Shown here: piece after piece, positions 12,690 through 23,575 of the stretch
How the letters are laid out: each line of letters begins with the position of its first letter
Position numbering within the stretch: the first letter of the stretch is position 1
DNA from: Impatiens glandulifera
Taxonomy: Eukaryota; Streptophyta; Magnoliopsida; Ericales; Balsaminaceae
NCBI RefSeq assembly: GCF_907164915.1
Contig: NC_061868.1
Location: 20,765,819 to 20,829,818 of the forward strand
DNA length: 64,000 nucleotides
Reading direction: 5' to 3'
Program-made: the position numbers and the translations under genes
The notes under the pieces: model-generated
What the model saw: the letters and a program-made list of their open reading frames with translations, nothing else
What the model was told of the DNA's origin: nothing
Database searches by the model: none

Positions 12690-15600
12690 GATTATACACA
12701 ATCGGAAAGAATGAGAAGCAAACAACCCACCAATGATTGAAAGTATTATGATTTAGGAGGACTCGGTCCTGAATACGAATCTCTCACTATAGTGGTAACC
12801 ACTCACACCAACCTCATCGCCATTGAAGACCTCCAAGGAATTCTTCATAGCATTTGTCTTAGATTGAATGAATTCTTCTAACGATCGCGACTTTCAGTCT
12901 CCTTTCCGAGTGATAATAGTGTATAAAATGAAACTGTCAATAGATTAAGCTCCCATAATTCTAATGGATATCAAATAAATGGGCCTTCAAGTTCATCAAA
13001 ATTTTCACACTCTGATCGGGCTTCTACTATCGGGTTAGGTTGTCCTTCTACTTATGGGCCTTTTACTTTGGGTCACGGGCCTCGTGGGCCCTATAGAAAT
13101 AAAATATAATGTCAATTTTGTAATCGTTTTGGTTATGCGGTTAATGTTTGTCGATCAGGTCTGTTTTGTAAGATTTTCAACTTTACAGGTCATTCATTTG
13201 AAACTTGTCGACGTCGTTAGAATCAAAATTCAACGACACACTCTACTATGATGGCTACACCTTCTTCTGTTTATGACTCGGCCTGGTATCCCGACTATGG
13301 TGCTACTGACTATCTCATGACGAATCTTGACAGTTTTAGTATCTCAACTCCATATAATGGTACATAAACTATTAAAATGGAAGACGGTAACCCTCTTCGT
13401 ATTTCTAATATTGGGCAATCATTCATTCCATGTTCTAATAAAAACCTTCATCTATGTAATATATTACATGTCCCATTAATAATCAAAAATCTTTTAAGTG
13501 TTTCCAAATTTTTTGTCGATAATAATATTTTTTTTGAATTTCATCCAAATTATTGTATTGTCAAGGATCAGGTCACGAAGAGGGAACTCCTTCACGACAC
13601 ACTTAAAATGGGCATCGTTAACCCTCCGTCCACTCATTAAGCTCTTATTGGAACTCGTTCATCTGTCGACTCTTGGCATCATCGTCTTGGACACCCTTCA
13701 TCATCAACATCAACCTTTATTATGTCTTCTTTTCATTTATCTATTATTGGCAACAAGAAATTAAGTTTTTGTGAATCTTGTCAATATGGAAAAGCACAAA
13801 AAATTCATTTTCCTGTTTCTCAATCTCGTTGTAAGTATCCATTAAAATTAATACATTATGACGTTTAGGGTCTTGCTCCTCTTTTTTCTACTAACAATTT
13901 TTGATATTTTGTCCATTTTATCGATGACTACAGTCGCTTTACTTGTCTATATCCTATCTATAGAAAATCTGATATCTTGCCTGCTTTTATTAAATTTAAG
14001 ACACTTGTTAAAAATCAATTCAACACATCTATCAAAGCTCTACAATCTGATGTAGGAGACAAATATATGAGTCTGAAATATTGTCTTGAAATTCATGGCA
14101 TCCAACACCGTCTATGATGCCCTTATAAAAGTGAAAAAAATGGTATTGTTGAATGCAAGATTCTCCACCTTACAAAAATGAGTCTCACTCTTCTTGCTTA
14201 TGCTTTTATGCCCTTATCGTATTGAGATGATGGATTTTTGACAAGTACGTATCTCATTATCGTCTTCCTTCAAATGGTAATCCTCGTTAATCTCCCTTTG
14301 AAATTCTTTTTAATCGTCCTCCTAACTATCTATTCCATAAAAAAATTGGATGTTCTTTCTTTCCGCTCACTCGATCATATAACAACTCTTACAAAATTGA
14401 TCTTCGAACTCTAAAATATATTTTTCTTGGCTATAGTCCAAATCACAAAGGCTATCGTTACATACACCTTCCTTCCGACATTATATATCTCTCATCACGT
14501 CACTTTTGATGAACAAACATTTCCATTTAAAAGTACATTATCAGAATCTACCAATCTTTCTACACCATTAGTCTCTCCAACACCGCACTTTCCTTTTCGT
14601 CCACGTTCATCACCTCTAGTATCCCCAATTTTAACATCACAAATCCATGAAGTACCATCTTCTCAAACATTTAAACACTCATCATCATCATCAAACTCCA
14701 ACCATCCATCTTCACCAACCAACTCGCCAACATAAAACTCCTATCAACCAACATCAACAACCAACTCATCTTAAATCAATCCTTCTACTCTCATACATGA
14801 ACTTTCCACCGTTATACATGCTCCTGAATTTTTCTCTCATCATATGATCACACGTGCCAAAACTCTTTCCCTTCACAATGCCAACATCACCATCTCCACC
14901 TCTCCATCCACATGTTTCTCCACCGCCAATAAAGATACTCAATGGCATTCTGCCATGGTAAATGAGTTTAATGCTCTAATTCAAAATAAGACGTGGTCTC
15001 TTATTCCTCGATCCTCGTAGAATATCGTGGGTTGCAAATGAATTTTCAAAATCAAACAAAGAGTCGATGGTTCCATTAAACGTCACAATGCTCGTTTAGT
15101 TTGAATTTCATCAACAAGAAGACAATGACTATCTTGAAACATTCAGCCCAGCTATCAAACATACTACCATCCAAACCATCCTCTCACTTGCCTTCACTCG
15201 TTAATGGCCGATTCATCAACTCGATGTTAACAATGCCTTTCTACATGGAACTCTACATGAGGAAGTTTTTATGTCTCAACCGCCTGAGTTCACTCATCCT
15301 GATTATCTTAATCATGTATGAAAACTTCACAAAGCACTCTATGGACTCAAACAAGATCCCCGTGAATGGTGTACTACCATGAAATCTGCTTTTCTTTCCA
15401 TTGTTTTTCATGAATCCAAAAATGATTCTTCTATATTCATGGATCACTCTCCACAAGTTATATTGTTATTTCTAGTCTACGTGGATGATATTATATTCAC
15501 TAGTAATTATTCCTCTCACATCTCCTTAATCATCTCTCAACTTAACCACATTTCCCCTCTTAAAGATTTTGGCCACTACACTATTTTCTCGGGATTGAAG

Positions 15601-16406
15601 CTCATCTATCTACCTCCGACATTTTTCTTTGTCAATCAAAATATATCAATGACATTCTTATCTGAGCCAATATGAGTGACTCAAAATCTCTTAATACTCC
15701 AATCTCTTCATGGTCATCTCTATCTCGCCATGATGGCGACACTCTTCATGAACCATTTTTGTACCGCAACATTATTGGTGCTCTCCAATACTTGGTTCTT
15801 ACTCGACTTGAACTAGCATTTGGTTTCAACCGTGCCTGCCAGTTCATGTAGTCTCCTACTACAACTCATTGGTCTACACTAAAAAGAATACTCTGCTACC
15901 TTCGTCATACTCCTCATTCGTCCAACATCTTCTCTCGATATATCTGCATTTTCTAACTCCAACTGGGATGGTTGTCTAGATGATCATCGATCCACAACTG
16001 GCTACTGCATATTTTTTGGTGACAATCTTATCTCATGGAATTCAAAGAAACAACAAGTTGTTACTCGGTTCTAGTACTAAGTCTGAGTATCGAGCTCTAG
16101 CTCATGCCACTACTGAACTCATCTGGCTCCAATCTTTACTGCGTGAACTTTGCATCTCCCCACTTCAACCTCCCACTCTATGGTGTGGCAATATTAGTGC
16201 TGCATTTTTTATGCTCGTACGAAACATATAGAGATTAATTTCCACTTCGTTCGCGAACATGTTGCTCAGAAATCTATTTTCAACTGATGCATACCTACTG
16301 ATGATCAAATTGCTGACATCCTCACCAAAGGACTTGCGTCAAACCGAATTGATTTATTAAGTAACAAACTCACGGTGTGTGCCTTCCCATTTTGTTTTAG
16401 GGAAGG
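12690..16406 (+). pseudogene. decayed small Ty1/copia element, copy B (gag to RNase H)
   Basis: The most complete 3' half of the small copia element. In order: gag end (GGLGPEYESLTI, about 12755), a CCHC-like zinc knuckle remnant (CQFCNRFGY, about 13108), protease-proximal YPDYGATDYL (about 13290), pre-integrase (SWHHRLGHPS about 13672; FCESCQYGKAQKI), integrase core (HFIDDYSRFT; EKNGIVE), the IFLGYSPNHKGYRYIHLPSD block (about 14420), and reverse transcriptase ([18 protein letters not shown] about 15216; LHKALYGLKQ; YVDDIIFTSN about 15480). RNase H follows ([48 protein letters not shown] about 16300). Catalytic motifs are recognisable, but stops and frameshifts break every domain. Confidence 0.85.
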
Positions 16407-16611
16407 TATTAACGACTCTACAATTAAAGAGCAAAATACTTAGTCTCTTGGTTTTCATATTCCATCTATTAAGTGTATTTAAAATCTTTACATATTCTAA
16501 CATTTTAGTTTACTTTATTTTTGTATAAAATTATACTCTTGTAATTGTAATAACACACATAAATATATTCTTAATCTACAAAAAGTTCTTGCTTATTTCT
16601 CTTTTTTAACT
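16407..16611 (+). repeat. 3' LTR of the small copia element
   Basis: About 205 bp, matching the 5' LTR of the same element in copy C (54525-54729) along its length. It is preceded by the purine run TTTTAGGGAAGG, a polypurine tract. It is followed by CTCCC (16612-16616), which equals the five bases preceding the copy-C LTR. The LTR begins TATTAA and ends TAACT, so the usual TG...CA ends are worn or the limits are off by a base. Confidence 0.7.
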
Positions 16612-16936
16612 CTCCCATTAAGATTAAAGTTATCTTGTTTGTTTAATGAGCTTAAAAGTGAAATCATGACTTGCAATAATTTGATCACAACCCATATTTT
16701 ACTCATTGATCTTTGCAATTATATATCTATATATATATATATTAATTTAGTTATAAAAGACAATCCTATAGTCACGATTTTTCATTTTTAATTGAGACAA
16801 TATAATTTATACTTAAAAGTTATTTTAATGTGTTTTGTTTGAATTATATTTAAATTCATATGTCTGTATTATTTGAATATTAATGAAATATTTAAAAAAA
16901 ATAGTAAATTAAATTCATCCTAATTGAAATGGAATA
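16612..16936. other. AT-rich flank between copy B and the nested retroelements
   Basis: No gene or recognisable repeat beyond a short TA run near 16725-16742. It starts with the CTCCC flank of the small copia element and ends where Element 2's LTR begins. Confidence 0.4.
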
Positions 16937-17870
16937 TGATAGGATCGGTGCTACCAATAGAGACGGGGGTCTGACTATTGATGACAACTTCGGAAAAACG
17001 GTTTGATAGAAATCTTGTTAGGGATTACTATCACTTTCTATTATTCACAAACCTTCACAAATACTTGAAACGATTCAAGTGTGGAATTGTTTGTTTGGGT
17101 TTGAAGCCTTGAACCAATGAATAATGAAAGACAGAAGGAAAGAACACAGAAAGATGTTTATGGATGTTCGGAGCTAACTCTCCTACGTCATCCCTTCTTT
17201 CACAACCGAAAGGATTTCACTAAACTTCTTGAATCAAATACAGTTCAATGAATTGATAACACTCTGTTGAACAGAACAGACTTTGTTCGACTTACAATAT
17301 GATTAAAAATATCTCTCATCTAAAATAGTGTTTTTGATTCTCTCTCTTGAACTTGAATATGATGTACAATTATTAAGTTCTAAAGTGATTTATAATGTGA
17401 GCAGAGTAACTTCTGATTCTTCTGGAAGATTTGTTTGTGGTCCTTGAGCAGCTAAATATAGTGGTAGGACACTAATGGTCAAATCTTCTGTATGGACACG
17501 TGCCACGCGCCCATAGGATGGCCATCTAAAGGACAAAGTACAACAGGCTCTATGCTTCTAGAATGTGGCCGTACTGAACGGTAGTGCGCGGGATATCCTT
17601 CTACAACTATCCGATACTGAACAAGTAGTGGGAGGAATATTTGTGTACGTGGCGTTCATTCATTTGATGCAGGTAGTTGGCGTAGTGATCTACAAGAGAA
17701 AGTGGAGCAGGAGTAGCGTACAACTAGTTGATCGTGGGTAGACGTATGTTAACTTCAAACGGCTGCTGAAGCGAGGCATTAGATGTGCTCCATTAGACCA
17801 CCAAGTCTAATAGAGTTAGACGCCGACATCTATCAGAGAGATACATTAGACTACCACATCTAATGGAGTT
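16937..17870 (-). repeat. Element 2 LTR, outer (R-U5) part
   Basis: The minus-strand LTR of the oldest element in the nest, split by Element 1. On the minus strand the LTR ends CCGATCCTATCA here; its other end, TGTTGGG, is at 32757. The two parts together give about 1.73 kb. A TATA-like TATAAAT lies on the minus strand near 17390. The U5 block at 17157-17202 contains the GGAG...CTCC stem next to CGAACATC, shared with the other LTR families. Hairpin units (TTAGAC...GTCTAA) at 17793-17866 belong to the array that resumes at 31961. The last five bases, GAGTT, match the TAGTT following Element 1 at four of five positions. Confidence 0.7.
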
Positions 17871-18702
17871 TGTTAGATAAAATTAGATCGGTTAAATAAA
17901 ACTTAACAAAAATAAATCCCTTGTGCAGGAATAGGCAAAGAATCGAACCGGTCAAAGAACTCAACCGGTTAAGAAACTCAACTGGTCAAGCAATCAAACC
18001 GACCAAAAACATGACCGAACAAGAAAGACAAGATCGGTCAAATCAGAAGGCCATAATCAATTAAACAGTCGGTTAATCAGAAACCATGGAAAAACCGGAA
18101 GTCATCCGGTTAACATAAATAACCGACCAGCATAAAAAGACACTTCGGGTTTCTGTTGAGAATGATACCGAAGGATTGTGTTCTATCTCTAGAAAACCTT
18201 AAGCACTTATTTGAAGTGTATTCTACAATTTCGGTTAAAATTGTACGGGTGTTATCGAGCAGGAAATAAGTCTCGATCGGATTGTGTTTGTATTCCTTAG
18301 TGAATATCCTTCTCGCGGTTTCGAGAGGAAGGGGTGACGTATGAGTTTTATCTCCGAACATCCATAAAAACATGTCTTGTTATTTACTTTCCGCCTGATT
18401 TACTTTATAACCGATCTACACTAACCTACTAATACCGCTCCAACCGAATTACTAAGCTCCAAAACCAACCCAGCAATCTCCAAACCTGTCTTATTCAAAT
18501 CTGGTTCGGCCTATCTCGTGTGTGTGCTGCTTCAACCTGAAACAAACCATTTCCGCGCTTGAACTCTGTTCAAGAGTTTGTGACAGTTTGTGTAGTATTG
18601 AAACCCCGGTATTAATCTTTAACCGGATTAATCACCACCCTTTGAGTGAAACGCGCTAACCGGCCAGACCCCGGTCCGCCAGCCCCGACCTAGATCCTAA
18701 CA
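17871..18702 (+). repeat. Element 1 5' LTR (core promoter deleted)
   Basis: Starts TGTTAGATAAAATTAG and ends GATCCTAACA. Compared with the 3' LTR it lacks the 348-349 bases equivalent to 31085-31432. That segment contains the TATA box and the upstream palindrome. U3 retains clustered ACCGG/CCGGTT motifs (17940-18130). U5 retains GTGACGTATGAG...CTCCGAACATCC near 18330. Without the deleted block this LTR probably could not drive normal transcription. Confidence 0.85.
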
Positions 18703-18716
18703 ATTGGTATCAGAGA
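18703..18716 (+). promoter_or_regulatory. tRNA-Met primer-binding site of Element 1
   Basis: TTGGTATCAGAGA follows the LTR after one or two bases. It is the usual plant retrotransposon site complementary to the 3' end of initiator methionine tRNA, here with GAGA in place of GAGC. Confidence 0.85.
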
Positions 18717-18741
18717 AGTTAGTTTCAATACTCAAGCAAGC

Positions 18742-20319
18742 ATGTCTTTCGATAAGCCCCCAATGCTAGAAGGTGACGACTTTGCCAACTGGAAGGCACA
18801 CATGCACCTTAATTTAATCACCATGGATGACGAGATGCAGTTCATCATAGCCGAAGGACCGATAATAATTGATAAAGACAGAAAGGACTGGACAGCTGAA
18901 GATAGGAGAAGAAATAATCTGGATAATCATGCTCGAAACCGCATCTCCAACGGTTTGGACAGAAATACGTATTGCAAGGTCAGAGACTGCAAAACAGCAA
19001 AGGAAACATGGGAATCAGTGATTCAGATTCATGAGGGAAATGAAAGAAACAAAGAAAACAAGATAATGGTGACTACTCAGAAGTTTGAAAACATCAAGAT
19101 GAGACCGGGAGAAACAATGAGAGAATACAGTGACCGGTTCACAGGTGTGATAGACGAGCTAGAAATTCTTGGCAAGAGGTATGACAACAAGGAAGTCATC
19201 ATGAAAGCATTAAAATCTCTTCCAAGTGCATGGGACATAAAGACAATGGTGATGAGGGAATCAAACTGCCTAAGCAAGATGAAGCTACATGATGTTTTCG
19301 AAGATCTTAAGGCATATGAGTTTGAAATGAGATCTAGGACTAAAGAAGAAGTCTCAGCCTCAACCTCAACTAGAGCATTGATCACATCCACAGAACCGGT
19401 TGCTCCTGCACCGATCAGAACTGCTAAACAATTCACCGAGGATGCCATGGCAATGCTTGCACAGAAATTCGGCAGATTCATGAAGAGAATCCAACCGACA
19501 AACAATTATAACTACGGTGATAAATCTAATGTTAGATGCTATAAATGCAACTGTTTGGGACACTTCAAGTGGGAATGCAGAAAACCAAGGAGAGATGACC
19601 GGAAACCGGACAATCAGAATAACCAAAACAATTATCAACAAACCGGTGAAGGAAGTGAAGTTCAAAAAGCACTGATAGCCGATGATGGAGGAAGTCTATG
19701 GGCTCACAATGACAGTGATGATGAACTCACCTGCCTTATGGAAAACGAGGAACAAGTATTTGACTCTCCCTATGACGAATTTACTAAAGATGAATTATTT
19801 AACGCATTAAATGATATGGTAGCAGAGTATAAGAACCTATTAACATTACTACCCAACTTTAGAGCCGACCCCATAGTACCTACCTTGATCGAACCAAAGA
19901 CCATACAACCTGATGAAACCCCTACCCTAGAAACCGAGGAGGTAGCAATTAAACTATCCTCTGAGACCGAACAGCTCAAGGAGCCAGTTCAAGAGCTGAC
20001 CCAAGAGGAAAATGCCCGAATACAGTATCGAATGGCCGCATGGAAAAGATCTAGTGAAATGGTAAGCATAATGTGTAATTATAAAAGACACCCTACTTGC
20101 ATGTTTGGTCTAGGATACAAAAACAATAGATCCAAAAACCGGAAACACTTCAACATTATGAGGCTCACAAAGGATAATCTTCCCTTTGTAAGCTTTGTCA
20201 GAAGTTCCTTAACAATTGAAGAGGAATTAAGTGCCTCATATCCGAAAGATAAACTAATCTATGTAGGTCCAACCGATTCTGAAAAATGGCTTCACCCTGA
20301 GAAAAGGAAAGCCAACTAG
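18742..20319 (+). CDS. Element 1 Gag (capsid-nucleocapsid) protein
   Basis: A 525-residue open frame starting MSFDKPPMLEGDDFANWKAH, the typical copia Gag opening (family UBN2/Retrotran_gag). A capsid-like helical region spans about residues 60-200. A CCHC zinc knuckle, CYKCNCLGHFKWEC, lies at about residues 266-279, where it binds genomic RNA in the particle. The tail (residues 290-525) is acidic and polar, with many Glu/Asp. The frame ends in TAG at 20317-20319, but the same frame stays open to about 20508 with protease-leader sequence (KVWIPKGLIACGPK), so the stop interrupts an originally continuous Gag-Pol. A one-base shift near 20570 then separates it from the protease. The start ATG lies 39 bases after the LTR, as expected. 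Confidence 0.9.
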   Translation: MSFDKPPMLEGDDFANWKAHMHLNLITMDDEMQFIIAEGPIIIDKDRKDWTAEDRRRNNLDNHARNRISNGLDRNTYCKVRDCKTAKETWESVIQIHEGNERNKENKIMVTTQKFENIKMRPGETMREYSDRFTGVIDELEILGKRYDNKEVIMKALKSLPSAWDIKTMVMRESNCLSKMKLHDVFEDLKAYEFEMRSRTKEEVSASTSTRALITSTEPVAPAPIRTAKQFTEDAMAMLAQKFGRFMKRIQPTNNYNYGDKSNVRCYKCNCLGHFKWECRKPRRDDRKPDNQNNQNNYQQTGEGSEVQKALIADDGGSLWAHNDSDDELTCLMENEEQVFDSPYDEFTKDELFNALNDMVAEYKNLLTLLPNFRADPIVPTLIEPKTIQPDETPTLETEEVAIKLSSETEQLKEPVQELTQEENARIQYRMAAWKRSSEMVSIMCNYKRHPTCMFGLGYKNNRSKNRKHFNIMRLTKDNLPFVSFVRSSLTIEEELSASYPKDKLIYVGPTDSEKWLHPEKRKAN

Positions 20320-20497
20320 TTTAAAAATAGGCAAGTCAACTCACAACCACGTAGGTTAAACCAAAGACCACCCCCGAATAAGGCACTCTTAGGAAAGCAG
20401 AAAGACCTCAAACCGAGTGCAAGAAAATTAGTTAAAACCTTAACCGGGAAAGTAGTCCGACTTGTCAAAGTCTGGATACCCAAGGGACTAATCGCTT

Positions 20498-21071
20498 GTG
20501 GACCCAAGTAAACGTGGGTACCAAATAGTTGTAAATATGTACATTTTACAGGATATGAAGAAACGGCTAGGAAACTCTGAATGGTATCTGGATAGCGGTT
20601 GCTCTAGACACATGACTGGGAACAACAATCTTCTAACCGACATCAGAATAGAAACCGATGCATTAATTACATTCGGTAACAACTCAAAAGGTAGAACTGT
20701 GGGCAAGGGTAAGATTGTCCATGGTAACTTAACAATTGATAATGTACTCTTAGTTGAAAACCTACGTTTTAACTTGCTAAGCATAAGTCAAATGTGTGAT
20801 GCTGGATACACCGTAGAATTTCTTAAACATGCATGCTTAGTTAAAAACTCTCAAGGTATCATACTACTAACCGGAAATAGGTTAGGAAACATTTACAAAG
20901 TAGATTGGAAAAACAAAGTAGAATATCCTGTCTGCATGATAGCTAAAACCGATCAAACCTGGTTATGGCATAAAAGACTAAACCACCTAAACCTGAAAAC
21001 TTTAAACTATATCCGCGGTAAAAAGTTAGTTGAAGGAATCCCTGACATAGTATTTAATAAGGATAAAGTAT
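20498..21071 (+). pseudogene. Element 1 protease and pre-integrase part of Pol
   Basis: Encodes the retropepsin WYLDSGCSRHMTG motif at about 20582-20620, with the catalytic Asp-Ser-Gly, then the protease body (LLVENLRFNLLSISQMCDAGY). Next is the start of the integrase zinc-binding domain with its two histidines (WLWHKRLNHLN at about 20961). The domain's cysteine pair, CSAC, is found only at about 22358, beyond the inserted solo LTR. Reading into that LTR adds a few spurious residues and a stop. The frame is +1 relative to gag. Processing and integration functions are therefore lost in this copy, although the protease core looks intact. Confidence 0.85.
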
Positions 21072-22355
21072 TGTTAGGATCTAGGTAGCCGCTGGAGGAC
21101 CGGGGGTTGAACCGGTTAGCGGTTCTCACTCGAAGGGTGGTGGTTAATCCGATTAGAGATTAACACCGGGGTTTCAATACTACACAACCTGTCACAAACC
21201 CTTGAACTAGGTTCAAGCGCGGAAGAGGTTTGCTTTCAGGTTGAAGCGGCACACTTATATGATAGGCAGAATCGGTTTTAGATGATGGAGATTTGAGATT
21301 TGATGGGTCGGTTTCGGTAATCTGGAAATTCGGCTTAGATGGGATTAGGTAGGTTGGAGCGGTACAGATCGGTTAGATAGTTAAACCGGCAGACAATAAA
21401 TAGCAAGACAGATTTTATGGATGTTCGGAGATAAAACTCCTACGTCACCCCTTCCTCTCGAAACCGCGAGAAGGATATTCACTAAGGAAGACAAATACAA
21501 TCCGATCGAGACTTATTTCCTGCTCGATAACACTCTTACAATTTGTACCGGAATTGTAAATTAAACACTTCAACTTTAACACTAGGCTTTCTAAAAAGAG
21601 CACACTGTTTTCACTTGTAAATTGAATGCTTGCTATGTGTCACTTGTCCCACATTTACTCTTCTTCAACTGCCCCTTTTATAGGTGAAATATGCCAACGG
21701 TCATATTTCACTGCCTTGAATCTGATTGGTTGAGCAGGGGTGCAGATGTTCAGTGATTCAGAGATTCAGATCTGCGGTCGTTTCCTCAGACCTGATGGTC
21801 AACCTCAGACTTGGCAGTCTGTTCTTCCGGTATGTAAGACAGACCTGCTAGGTTTGTCTTTTACTCAATGTAGGCACTGTCTGTTGAGCAGTTGTCTGTA
21901 CTTGGAAGATCTTCTTTCTGACTTATTCCGAAGTGGAAAGATCCAGTAGTACTGTCTTCTGCAGCCTGCAGACTTTCCTCAGACTTGTATGGATATGGAA
22001 GTGTTCAGTCTGTTCCTTTGGTATCATTCTCAACTGATACCCGAATTGTCTTCTTGTACTGGTCGGTCATTTGACTTAACCGGGTGGCTTCCGGTATGGG
22101 TGATATAACCGGACTTCTTCCGGTTATTCCTCTGCCTTGTGGCTGATCGGCTGTTTGATGATTCCGGTTTTAAGCTTTGGCCGATCCTTTCTTTGTGCGG
22201 TCACGTTCCAAGTATTCTTGGTCGGTTTACTGACTCGACCGGTTAGTTTTCTTTAGCCGGTTCTTTTGTTTGTCCGGTCTGGTTCCTTGTTCCTGCATGG
22301 AAGGTTTATTTAAGTTAGGTTTATTTGAACCGGTCTAATTTTATCTAACAAGTAT
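21067..22355 (-). mobile_element. solo LTR 1 (Element 1 family) inside Element 1 pol
   Basis: A 1279-bp LTR in reverse orientation at 21072-22350, from TGTTAGGATC (reverse of ...GATCCTAACA) to TTTTATCTAACA. It is flanked by a perfect 5-bp target duplication AGTAT (21067-21071 and 22351-22355). No internal sequence remains, so it arose by LTR-LTR recombination after insertion. It is full length, keeping the TATA box (minus strand, about 21676-21682) and the palindrome at 21684-21711. Small frames within it on the plus strand are not genes. Confidence 0.95.
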
Positions 22356-23575
22356 GTTCAGCATGTCAAATGGGTAAATAAACTAAGTCAACCTTTAAGA
22401 GTAAATGACACATTCAATCTAACCGATGCTTAGATCTCCTTCACATGGACTTATTTGGACCGATTAGGGTTGTCAGTCTAGGAGGTATGCTTTACACTAT
22501 GGTAGTTGTTGATTATTATTCTAGGTATACATGGGTAATATTCTTACCATCCAAACGTGAAACCGCATCAAACTTGATTACACTACTTAAACGTTTGCAA
22601 AATGAAAAGTCAACACGCATTAATAGCATTAGAAGTGATAGAGGAACCGGATTTACAAATAGCACACTAAATGTATTCCTTGATGAATCCGGTATTAGAC
22701 ACAAGTTGTCTAGTGCTAGGACTCCTCAACAGAACGGCCTGGCCGAGAGAAGAAACCGAACTCTCAAGGAAGCCGCACGGTCCATGATAGCCGATTCGGG
22801 TATTGCCCAGAAATTATGGGCTGAGGCTATCAATACCGCATGTCACACACAAAACCGGTCTCTAATTAACAAGCATCACAACAAAACACCTTTTGAGGTA
22901 TATTTTGATAGGGTCCATAACCTTAGGTATCTTAAGATTTTCGGTTGTAAATGTTATATTCACATAAATGGCAAAACCTATCTATCTACTTTTGATGCAA
23001 AATCCGATGTTGGGATCATGTTAGGTTATTCAGCAGTTAGTAAAGCATATAGAGTATACAACACTAGAACTTTAACCGTGGAGGAATCACTACATGTTGT
23101 TTTCGATGAATCGGCTGAAAGCAACACTGCATCATGCTTTGATCTAAACAACAAATTGGAAAATAACAATATCCTTTCTGATAGTGAAGATGAGATTCCG
23201 GTTTTTAGACGGTTTGTCCATGAACAAATGGGTAATGATGAAACCCAGCCGGATCAAGCTGTCCCACGGCAGGAAGTTGACACCTTTGTTCAAACCGAGG
23301 AAATCGGTCGGTCTAACACTCCTGTTCAGCCTACCGATATGTCTAGCCTTGATCAAATAAATGGTGATTTGGTAGACGCTCCAAAACCAAATCTCAAAAG
23401 AAACACAAATCATCCTCTTGAGCTAATTATAGGTGACCTTCAGAACCCGTTCGAACTAGGCGACAAATCCTGGAGGAATATTTCAATTCCGCGTTTATAT
23501 CCCAGATTGAGCCGAAAAGAGTGGATCAAGCATTGTCAGATCCGGATTGGATCTTGGGAATGCAAGAAGAGTTAA
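22356..23575 (+). pseudogene. Element 1 integrase
   Basis: Begins VCSACQMGK, the cysteine half of the HHCC zinc finger, then a TAA stop and KSTFKSK. The rve catalytic core follows in an open frame from 22445: MDLFGPI (first Asp), IRSDRGTGF (second Asp) and QQNGLAERRNRTL (Glu), a complete DDE triad. Then come the C-terminal KTPFEVYF and LRYLKIFGCKCYI motifs and a low-complexity linker (23100-23420). The frame ends at 23573-23575, with a frameshift relative to the following LEPKRVDQAL-like stretch that leads into RT. Integrase inserts the cDNA into chromosomes; here the protein is split by the solo LTR and the upstream stop. Confidence 0.88.

Larger units (their letters stand above)
9451..16611 (+). 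repeat. segmental unit, copy B (tandem to A)
   Basis: Direct tandem repeat of 2834-9450. The junction at 9450/9451 joins the copia YVDD region of copy A to the AT-rich start of copy B. The four bases TTAA are shared by both parental sequences at the join (the start at 2834 and the continuation at 15526). Copy B then continues through the rest of the copia element to its 3' LTR. It keeps the 300-bp SINE-like stretch that A lacks and lacks A's 710-bp insertion. Confidence 0.85.

Noticed and set aside
19077..19665. Minus-strand frames of 99-142 codons opposite gag
   Set aside because: Shadows of the well-supported gag frame on the plus strand.
21740..21949. 69-codon frame in solo LTR 1
   Set aside because: Lies within LTR sequence on the strand opposite to LTR transcription, with no relatives beyond the LTR itself.
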